Positions 55,229 to 64,000 of a stretch of DNA of 64,000 nt are shown here, in pieces. Position 1 is the first letter of the stretch. Each line of letters starts with the position of its first letter. The translations under genes were made by a program, and so were the position numbers. The stretch is taken from assembly GCF_047663525.1 (NCBI RefSeq), contig NC_092590.1:9134001-9198000 (forward strand), read 5' to 3'. Below the pieces are notes generated by a model. It was not told where the DNA came from. It did not search any database and saw only the letters and a list, made by a program, of their open reading frames with translations. Source of the DNA: Anas platyrhynchos (taxonomy: Eukaryota > Chordata > Aves > Anseriformes > Anatidae).

Positions 55229-56759
55229 CTTTTAAGGAGGAAACTGAACGAGACAAAGCTTGCTCCTCTCTCACTCTCAAGCCAGTCTTTTCTCCATCAT
55301 GTGTGACACGTTCAGAACTTCCCACTCCAGGTCTGCCTTCAACTGGTAGCAGCTACAAGCTGGTGCCTCCTGCTTGATGTCACTTGTGTGCATCTTGGAG
55401 TAAAAAGTGTGTTTGGCCTGGTGGGAGCTCAGCAAAAACTGCTTGATGGCTGCATTGCTCCTAACAAATAGGTGAGAGTGAAAGCAGTTCAGTCAGTTTT
55501 GGGTCATTTCTTGTACCTTCACAGCTACTCTGTGCTCTGCAGAATGCCCGTGTGGTCTTGAGCTTTCCCACAAGCCAATGTCCTGTATCCATTGTAATCT
55601 TAGTGCTCTAACACTTTACAAATTGCCTTTTGGGAAGGACCTTTGAGGAAGCAAGCTGTTGTGAGGGTTTCTGGCATCTCAAAAGGGTGAGAGGCTCGGC
55701 ACAGCACTGTTCTCAGTAGCTCTTGCAGGCTGAGCTCAGCCCTGTAAGCAAGGCCCTGTTTATAGGGGAAACCATGCGTTTCCTAACTGTCTGTCTGCAT
55801 CTCTACTGCTCATATCCCAGGTTTTGCCACGTAGCAGAGACTATTTCAGGAGCATTCAAAAGCTGTGTAAACAAGATCTGCCTTCTGTAAATCTGTAATT
55901 ACAAGAGGAAAAAAAAAAAAGGTATTTTAATAAGTATTGAAATAGGTGTTTATGTAGGGTGATCTACAGTTGGTCTGCACTCATGCTTTGCAAAGTGGCT
56001 AGCTGAGCGTTGGATGGGTAATGTGAGACATTAAAAAGAAGCTGAAGTGCCTGCCTATATTCTCATCATCAGGTGGCTTTAAAAGGTTTCAAGCTGTGCA
56101 CTCTGAAAAAGTCAGAAGGCTCCAAGAGCTTGTAGCGTATTTGGCCACGTCCTTTCTATAGACTTCAAGATGTTGCTTCATTCCTTCCCTCAGACCCTGG
56201 TGATAAGGGAAAGTGATAAGTGTGTGTGTGTTTGCTTTCCACATCTATAGAGTTAAACCAAAGGAAGGGAACTTGAGTGTCTTTGTTTCAAATTACTTCA
56301 CCCCTAGAGAGTGCATTGGAGTAGCAAATACTCCTTGCCCTAGTGCCATTTGCGGTTCCCAGCAGCCCTGCAGAGCTCAGTGCTGGTTAGGCAGGGGGCT
56401 GCCCTTCTGTAACACAGCACGCAGATGTGCCTGAAGCTTTACAGTCGGGCAGTTTGCTGAAGAAGGCTTGGACAGGGTTTGTCCAGCGAGCTGTTTTGTT
56501 CAGCACTGTGTGGTTATTGCCGACCATGGCAATACAGCGTGCCCGTGGTCCTTTTACATTAATCAGAGACATCCAGAAGCATCCTTGTTGAGCCATACAT
56601 CTGTAGCTGAGAGTTGATTCTGTCCTCTGTTTTTCTTTTTTTTTCCTCTTCTTCTCACCTAGCCAGTTCTTGATGCGGTATGATTAGAATCAGGAAAGAA
56701 ATCATTTTGTATGGATTTCTACCGGTAAAATAAAGTAGTCAGCAGATCTGCATCTCGGG

Positions 56760-56900
56760 GGATTTTATTTTTTAGATTTTTTTTTCCAGACATGACAGCA
56801 TCTTTCCCGTCTCTTGATGATGCAAATAGGATTTTATGGGTCATAATGAAATATTTTATCGATCATATTATGAAAAATCAATGGGAAAAGTTGCCCTGGC
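56760..56900. promoter_or_regulatory. Candidate enhancer: octamer plus AT-rich cluster
   Basis: Contains a perfect octamer ATGCAAAT (56820-56827), then TTTTATGGGTCATAATGAAA and an ATCGAT-centred A/T stretch. It is unique and dense in POU/HOX/CDX-like words, unlike the GC-rich flanks. Function is inferred from composition only. Confidence 0.3.
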
Positions 56901-59900
56901 TGTCAGTTCTGTGCTGCCTACGATATCCGCAGTGACAGGTTTGACTGCTCACCATTGTGGCTGAGAAGAGAATACCTTGGGGTGCCCAATTATAGCAGCA
57001 GCGAGAGGAAATTCAGAAGAGTAATTTTGGCTTCCTTCATTGCCTTTATGTTGGCCTGTGGATGAGTGGCCGTTCCACTCCTTTCAGATTTCACAGCGGC
57101 AAGAGCACTAATGGTAACTCGGTGCAATTTTGACTTCTCGTGTCCATGAGATTGAATCAATGCTTTTCCTTCCACATTTAGTAAAACAATTTTCCACGCA
57201 CGCTGAGCAGCTATTCTTGTCTATACCTGCTTTGAGATGGGCTAGATGAACTGGAAGATTTTATAGAAAGCTCTCTTCTTTCTTTCGCTTCTGCTCCTGC
57301 CACCTCCCCCCCCTTTTTTTTATTTTTATTTTTTTTTATAAGCTGCAGATTGACAATGGAGCAATTCTCTAAAGGAGGTAGTTTTTAAGGGAAAGAAGTG
57401 GAAAAGCCAAGTGTTTTAACAGGGCTCATCTCTTAAAGGGTGGAAGCTTAAAGCAGGAAAGAAGAATGTTAACAGAAGCAGAAAACAGCAGCTGGGCGCT
57501 CTCAGCTCAAGGAAGGATATGCACTTCAGGCCCTGTGACCGTAGCATCTGAACACCTGAATTGTTGATGTGTTTCTTGCTGTAACGTTGCTGCGTGGCTT
57601 GGAGCAGAATCTCTTGCAAGGGAACTGTGACCTAGAAACCCAGTAACGACATCAGGTGCCTCAAGGTGGTTCTGAGCGCAGTTGAGGTGCTGAAATCCAT
57701 TCCTGCAGTCGGTGAGTTCCCTCTTCAGCTACCTCTGGAGGTGCTGCATCTGCAGACAGCTGGATTTTGCCTTTGTATCGCCCAGGACTGCTCAGATTTG
57801 GAGTCCCACTACGTAGCTCCTAAAGAAGCGTGCCCTGACCCCAAAACAAAGTGTTCTTCTGCCCAAGTTCTGACCAAAACATGCTGGTTTTTCAGGGCAG
57901 CTGGGCTTCTGATGAACATAATTTCTCTGTTTCGGCCAATTTTAAAGCATAGCTGGAAAAGGAAGAAGGGGACCTCGTGGGGAAGGCGCTTCTTGGTGAA
58001 GTCAAGCTGGGGTCAGGCGCTGTCGCTGAGCACTGTCCCTCAGTGTGCTGATTAGCGTGAAGATCACATCCACGTGCAGAAATGAGAACAGGCAGCAGAG
58101 CTCTCCGTTCCCACACCACAAAGTCATGCTTCCCCTTAGGCATAGTTCTCTCCCTCTGGCCCAGCAAATACACGGTTTTAACTTAGGCTGAGCGTCAGGA
58201 GCAACTCATTCCTCGAGGACAGGGACATGTTGGACCCTCTTGCTCCCTCCATACCCCCTGTACCAAGGGCCTCAGTCTCTTATGGCAGTAGTTTAAACGT
58301 GGTGACCGTGCTTCTTAAGAGGAACCCGGCTGCATTTTTGGAAAACGTCTGCCTGTTTGGTTTGGTGGGCGAGAGATGGCTTTCCAGCTCCTGTGGCAAG
58401 AGGTCATGTGTAACTTAAAATCTCTCTTCTTAACTGCAATTGATTGATCAGAGTTAACTGAACAAGCAGAGACTTTGTCTGTCTGTCAGCAGGGGCCCTT
58501 TGGGAACAGCCACGAGCAGGAAGCCCTGCCATACATTAGACGTTGTCTGGGCACTGCTTAGCCCGTGCTCCAGCAGCAAGGAGGCAGGCAGCAAAAGGCA
58601 GCAAGCCTCTTTGGTTTGTTTTTATCGGCACGAGGTGTAACGCTTAAGCCCTTCTAAAAGAGGGCGGTGGCTTTCCTAGCCTGATATTGTGCTCTGTAAT
58701 ATCATAATCATGTGATAGTGTGAATTTTTTCCAAAATTATGCTGCAGAGGTCTACTGACAGGGAAATCTAACAGCAACACGCCACTGGGGACTATCACCT
58801 GGCAGTGAACTCCTCTCTGGAAGAAAACAGCTCCGATGTCCCCAACTACTAAGACCGGCTGTACCTGGCTATGTGCATACTTAGTTATCTATTTATGTAG
58901 CTCTACAGCATCGTACTATAAATGCACGGATAGAGAGCACATACAAATATTTGTTGGGCATGCAAACTTCTCAGGTCTCCTTTAGACCTTTCTAACACAG
59001 ATCTCCAGCAAGGTTCTGTAAAATTTTCTTCTTTTTTTTGGGAGGGGGTCTAAGTACAGCTCTCTCTGCTCGCCTGTGTTCCCCAGGGAAGCAGCTGCTG
59101 GCGTGCGGGACGTGGTGGAGGAGGCACTGCTTTCTCCCTGCAGCAGCTGCAGCAGCTCTGAAACCTCGTGGCTACACTTGACCTGCTTTCCTCGACAAAA
59201 GCACATCTGGTTTTCAGTTCGATTTAACCTGGAAACCACGTCTCGGGGCTGGGATTCCTGAATTGCACGCGCTTCTTTACAGCTCCGGTGTGTTGCTGCT
59301 GGGCAAATGACCAAGATGGCAAATCTACGGTGTTTCTCCACACAGAGGCTGTGTGGGTGCTGCAGAGGTTCAAACGCAGCCATAATATGGAGCCTGGAGG
59401 CTTTCAGCGAGGGCCCGGACCTCCAAAACAGGTGTGGTGGAGGGCACAGCTAACAGATGTCTTCCCTTTGCTAGGCATCTCTCACCTGCCCCCACGGCAG
59501 CCCTCCCTCTGCTCCTAGCAAAGCATTTGCTGCCATGAGTGAGGGCTGAATTTCAGACCAGCTTCACGCCCGTCCAGATGTCAGCAGAGCTCGGGCCGTG
59601 CAGGTGGGGAGAAGGGCTGGTTGCAGGAAATCTGGTGCCTCTTTTGGGGGATAGAGGTGGAAAAATGCCACCCCCCCGTCTAAATCAGCCACGTTTGCTG
59701 TGACGGTAATTGGAATGCAGGCTGGGAGCCCCAGGATGCCACTTTCCCCAGCCCTTTTCAGAGCAGGCTGCACTTTAAGCCATCCCCTCCAGTTAAATCT
59801 CTTTACCAAAGTGGCCTCCGTGAAGGCTTACATACAGGAAGATAATGGTGCTGTCATTTCTACAAATAATCACAACAGGAGCAGAAAAATAAAGAGGAAG

Positions 59901-62900
59901 ATGATTATGCCTGAAAATCCAGCAAGGTTCCTCTCGCTAATGCAGTGGAAGCGAAGAGAAAACTGAACCACCACCGCCAGCTGCTCCTGCCAGCCCCCAG
60001 GCCAGCTCTTGTCTGGTGGCTGGGACCAGCGGGAAGTGTGTGACCCCTCTCCTGACGGCTGGCATCTGGGCACCCCTCCTGTGCTCACAGGGATTGGGGC
60101 TGTTGGCACCCCACTGATAACGGGGTGGCCTGAGCGTGTTGTTTGGGGCTCGAGTGCTTTGGGGCTCAGTATGCGAGTCAAGCACGCAGCATCAAGCCCC
60201 GGTTTCCTCTGCTGATCAGAAAGGATGGCAGGATAGTAGGTTGTTAATAGCTATCTCCCTGTTTGTTACTTATTCCAGTGCAAATTTCTTCCCCTCCCTC
60301 TAAACAGGAGGATTTGTAATCAGCAGCACGGTCTGTGCTAACTTCATACATACCAGGTACTCCCTTTGCAGGTCAGAGGTGAGGCAAGGAAAACACGGAG
60401 CTGATTGACTTCTTCGCAAGTTCTGCAAGAATTGCTCCTAGTACAATATTTGCCCTAATTAAACCAACTCAGGGAATCATTTACAGGTTGAAGTAAAGGG
60501 ACCCGCTTAATACGTCAGCTCAGCTGGAAAACAGAGTGGCTGGTGCGGTGCTGGAGGGAGAGCAGTTGCTGTAGCTCAGGGGAGGAGCAGGGGCTAAAGC
60601 TGTCAGTCCTCAGGCGAAATGGTCAGTTGCTGAATGCCCTGAAATTGTTGGTTACGTCCGCACTAGGTACGTGTAGCTGGGTGTAAGAGAAATGTGACAG
60701 ATGCATGTTCTTCAGGAAAAAATGGTGCTGCGCCAGTTAAACAGCAGGGTGAGTTACTGCTGGGATGTCCAGCACGATTAAAATCGGTGGGTGCTGGACT
60801 GTCAGCAGGCTGCGGTGAGGTTGGCGTGGCACTTGTCACACGAGTGTGCAAGTCACCAAGATCCCTGCCTGGCAGCTCTGTAGGTAGGTGTGTTGCTGTA
60901 CTCTCCGAGCAGAGCGATAACAAACCAATTGTGTGTTCCTAAAAGCTCTGCTGTGAGGCTGCGTCAAGCACAGGCTTCGCCTTTAAATCCAAGGTCTTGT
61001 TTCTGTGCTTTGAGACCTACTTGAATGAAAGATCTGGCTTTTTAAAACGTCATAATTAGTATTTTAAAGTACTGGTAAAAAGTGCAGACAGAGAAACTAC
61101 CGCTTCTTAATCCGTGCCTTCTCTTGTAAGGTGATTTATTTTGCAGAGGTAAAACCTTTCGCCTATTTGTTTCTTCCCCGCTCCTCCATGCTGGCTACCT
61201 TCCTGTGTCTTTGAGCAAACCAGGTGTTGCTCTTAAATTTGCCTGGGGTTTGTTCCTGCCTGGCTTGGCTTGTCATAGCCACTTTGGTCATTCCCATTAA
61301 AAAAAAAATATTAAAAATACATCATCTTCTGCATCTCTGAGGCGTCAAGGCAGGAAACAGCCAAACAGAAGATGAAGAGAAGGAAAAGCAAGGCAGGAGC
61401 TACCTGTGGGAGCTGGCTGCTCAGCTGCGTGCCCCCGGGTGCAGCTCCTTTCTGAGGGCTGGTCCCTGTGGTCTGGGGGCTGACGGAGGTGGTACCTTGG
61501 TCACAGGCAGCTGAGACAGGAGCAGACTGTGGCGTGTTTGTGGGAGCAGCGCGGTTAAGCAGGTACCATTTGACTTTGGCCTCAACCGGGGAGGGTTGCA
61601 CATTGTTAGCGGCGCCTCTGAAGCGAGATCTGTCAAGAAGTGCGCTGAAGAGAGCTGCTTACGTGAAAAGGCAGCCGGTGGGAACGTTCATTAGTGGCAG
61701 GACTTTTTCCTGGGAAGGCTAAAGGGGTGCTAGACCTTTTGTTAAAGCTAGTGCATCTGTCAGTTCCAGCTGTCTAATGCATTAAAGTGCACCTGCGCAC
61801 AGCAAAGAGCAACACTTGGCTGCCGCGGTGGGTTCGCCTGCCTCGAGACGTTCCCGTCTGGGAATATGCCGAGAGCCAGGGGTGAACATCACAGCTTTCC
61901 TGAGTTTTAAATCACTGATTCCCCAAGACGCTTAGCCATATAAATGTAGGGAGCGCGGGGGCTTTCCCGAGGTGCACAGCACTGATGGATGGGGTAACCG
62001 GGGTTGACAGCAGACCTGGGGGCTTCAAAAAAGCGAGCCTGAAAAGCATGAAAGTGCTGATTGTCGCAGCGCCGTTTTGCAGCCACAGAGAGAGCAATTT
62101 CTGCCTCTTCTCACAGGGGAGAATATTGCAGGTTTCAGTCCTGACATCCCTTGAAGTTAAAAGAAGGGACTGTGAAAATATGCTTTTTGTCTAGTGCCCG
62201 CAACTTGTGTCCTGGTATTCATTTAGGCATCTTTTCTTACTGCTTTTTTTTTTTTTTTCCCTAGATGGTTTGATTTAAATTACACATGAGATTTTATTTT
62301 ATCGTTTTACTGTTTCTTAGTACTATCCGCTGGAGCATCCTGACACTTGGAGTAATTAGAAACCAACTAAAAAATGCCTAAACATGAGATAAACACCCAA
62401 AAAACCATCCGAACCCCAGACTCCCCCTTGTCCTGCCTCTGCCAGGTGTGTATTTGTGGCTGTTAGCTGAGCAGCAAGCAGATTCCAGCAGTGAGCGTGC
62501 CACATTCATGTGTCCAGAGATACCAGGAAGAAGCCAGCGATGATGCTCTACAGCCTCCTCCTGTCCCTAAAAACACCTCCCTCCATCACTTCAGCCACGG
62601 ATTTTATTTAGCAGTAGCCTGTGCTGAAATAGTAGTGCCTGAAATCTTTAAAGGCTGGAGTCAGAGCAGACCTAGCAATAAGCCTGGTGTCTGGGTCTCC
62701 TGGTGTGGAGCCTGATGATGTGTTTCATTTAAGCTTTGCAGCTGAGGAGGACAGAGGGGGGCTGAAACAGTGCGGTGTGCGTGGATGCCTTGCTGAGAAG
62801 TTTGGGCCTGCTTCTTTCCTGCTGCTTCTGAAGCTCAGGAAAGGCTGTATCCCCGTGCAGCACTCAATGCGCTCAATTTCGAGGCTGCTGAAGTATGCAG

Positions 62901-63111
62901 CTTCCTTTGTTTCTCATACCAGCTTTAATTTCTCCAGCTAGCAGCTTCCCCAGCCCTGTTAATTGTCATCCGGTCCCTGCAGGGCTCCTGGCCTGTGGTT
63001 GGCACTAGGGCTCCGGTTTCGGCACGCTGCTGTTGTTGCTGACTGATAAAAGTGACAGGGAAAGACAAGGTTCTCCAAGACAGACTTAGAGTGCATTAAA
63101 TAAATATAAAT

Positions 63112-63117
63112 TTTATT
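63112..63117 (-). terminator. TET2: Poly(A) signal AATAAA, minus strand
   Basis: TTTATT on the + strand is AATAAA on the minus strand. It is followed on that strand by an A/T-rich stretch, a likely CA cleavage site near 63093-63094, and a GT-rich element. Confidence 0.75.
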
Positions 63118-63198
63118 AAAAACACCCACATCTCAGCGTTATCAGGAATGATATAATAATAAACAGCTTTCAAATAACCTGCATTACATTACAATACT

Positions 63199-63206
63199 TA
63201 CAGTAT
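63199..63206 (-). promoter_or_regulatory. miR-144-type 8-mer seed match
   Basis: TACAGTAT on the + strand is ATACTGTA on the minus strand, the 8-mer match for the miR-144 seed. A second copy lies at 63953-63960. Meaningful only if the minus strand is transcribed. Confidence 0.35.
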
Positions 63207-63274
63207 TTATAACCATCCTCAGATTCTTTTTATAGACATACCAAACATTTCATGAAAATGAATGAAACTAAAGT

Positions 63275-63290
63275 AAAAAAAAAAAAAAAA
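63275..63290 (+). repeat. Poly(A) tract (poly(T) in the minus-strand 3'UTR)
   Basis: Sixteen A bases; a U-run in the predicted minus-strand transcript. Confidence 0.9.
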
Positions 63291-63427
63291 GTAGAACATA
63301 AGCATAGAAAATGCACACAGAAGTTCATTACCTTAGTGTCAAACTGCTAAAGTTTCCTACACAAGTTAACCACTAGCTTTAGAAGTGAACTTTATACCAC
63401 TGTGCGTCAATCAAGATGAAAAATTCA

Positions 63428-63435
63428 TTCAAGTA
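63428..63435 (-). promoter_or_regulatory. miR-26 8-mer target site 1
   Basis: TTCAAGTA on the + strand is TACTTGAA on the minus strand, the full 8-mer complement of the miR-26 seed with the terminal A. Confidence 0.5.
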
Positions 63436-63459
63436 AAGTTGACACCACTCAGAAGCATC

Positions 63460-63467
63460 TTCAAGTA
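63460..63467 (-). promoter_or_regulatory. miR-26 8-mer target site 2
   Basis: A second exact TACTTGAA on the minus strand, 32 bases from the first (start to start), within the range where neighbouring microRNA sites act cooperatively. Confidence 0.5.
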
Positions 63468-63570
63468 TGGCTATAGTCAACCTGATAATCCTATACAAGC
63501 ATTTTTATGTCTGCTTTGTCATTCGATCCAACTGAGGCAGGGTTCTGTACACCAAAAATTACAGTTCGGG

Positions 63571-63578
63571 TATTTACA
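63571..63578 (-). promoter_or_regulatory. Pumilio-type element
   Basis: TATTTACA on the + strand is TGTAAATA on the minus strand, matching the PUM consensus TGTANATA in the predicted 3'UTR. Confidence 0.4.
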
Positions 63579-63952
63579 ATACATAACTGCTTCACCAACT
63601 AAGCTTCCTGCTCTTGCTGCCAGCAGTTTGGCAAATGACAGTGCACGGCATGTTAACCAAACGTCTACTGGGGATCAGATGAATCATATAGGACTTAAAA
63701 CATAATCACCAAAAGATGAAGATTAGGAAGGATTTAATTAATCTGACACATAACCATCATTAAATTTTTTTCTTTAAAAAGGCGAAACTTTTGTTTCAAT
63801 GCAGTGGGTAAAGTCACAGACTGAGAATTAAAAAAAAAAATAAAAAATTGCCATAATAAATATTTGACCATTAAACCCAAAGGCCTCCTTTGATTTACTC
63901 GAGTTAGGTTGTGATTCTGTTAGATAAAATTTCTTTTGACCAAACTTAATCT

Positions 63953-63960
63953 TACAGTAT
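63953..63960 (-). promoter_or_regulatory. miR-144-type 8-mer seed match, second copy
   Basis: TACAGTAT on the + strand, ATACTGTA on the minus strand. Confidence 0.35.
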
Positions 63961-64000
63961 ATTGCACAAGATATATCTGGGACATGGAGGTTTGCATGTT

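Larger units (their letters stand above)
49216..63092. other. Intergenic region, right part
   Basis: No convincing gene. Open frames of up to 189 codons occur on both strands in GC-richer sequence, without family resemblance or splice logic. It contains a T20 run, poly(C)/T-rich low-complexity DNA near 57306-57340, and several candidate regulatory stretches listed separately. Confidence 0.65.
63093..64000 (-). other. TET2: 3'UTR end of a minus-strand gene, probably TET2 (partial)
   Basis: The A/T-rich last 0.9 kb reads on the minus strand as a 3'UTR: no coding potential, a poly(A) signal at 63117-63112, plausible cleavage near 63093 (AATGCA), and a GT-rich downstream element (TCTGTCTTGG). 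It also has two miR-26 8-mer sites, two miR-144-type 8-mers and one Pumilio motif. In mammals TET2 lies convergent to PPA2, and TET2 is a documented miR-26 target, so TET2 is the best guess. No coding exon lies within the window to prove it. The upstream end is beyond 64000. Confidence 0.6.

Noticed and set aside
63385..63705. 106-codon frame on the + strand near the window end
   Set aside because: It runs antisense through what reads as a minus-strand 3'UTR; no family resemblance.
1..64000. CRISPR arrays, prokaryotic operons, phage or plasmid features
   Set aside because: No direct-repeat/spacer arrays and no ribosome-binding-site-led gene clusters; the window is vertebrate nuclear DNA.

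Overview
This is vertebrate, almost certainly avian, nuclear DNA. The evidence is spliced GT-AG genes with kilobase introns, two CR1 LINE 3' ends with octamer tails (ATTCTGTG/ATTCTATG type), and a solo LTR that I recognise by pattern as an ERVL-type LTR common in birds. No prokaryotic signals are present.

The left 37 kb is one complete gene on the + strand: PPA2, mitochondrial inorganic pyrophosphatase. I could assemble all 12 coding exons (1106 to 36506) with intact frame, GT-AG junctions and an unbroken 331-residue product. It carries a mitochondrial-type leader and the whole family I pyrophosphatase active site. Its promoter is a CpG island (about 780-1420) with a YY1-type site, and a CR1 3' end lies just upstream. 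The 3'UTR appears very short, with AATAAA at 36628.

The introns hold a minus-strand CR1 fragment (about 6012-6331 and 6922-6955) split by a 590-bp solo LTR with an exact 5-bp target duplication. They also hold microsatellites, a 27-bp tandem duplication, a purine-rich block in intron 6 and one CTCF-like site.

From about 36.7 to 63.1 kb I see no convincing protein-coding gene. This intergenic tract has a foldback array of TGACC/GGTCA half-sites with two DR4-spaced pairs (48895-49215), a small CpG-rich patch (46903-47160), and several stretches rich in homeodomain/POU-type sites that look like candidate conserved non-coding elements.

The last 0.9 kb (63093-64000) reads as the 3' end of a minus-strand transcript, with a well-formed poly(A) site and two adjacent miR-26 8-mer sites. 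In other vertebrates TET2 lies convergent to PPA2, so TET2 3'UTR is the most likely identity. That is inference from synteny and microRNA sites, because no TET2 coding sequence is inside the window.

In functional terms the window is a housekeeping mitochondrial enzyme gene and, probably, the tail of a DNA demethylase gene converging on a regulatory intergenic space. I found nothing that qualifies as a new multi-gene system; the DR4/foldback array is the most unusual structure.
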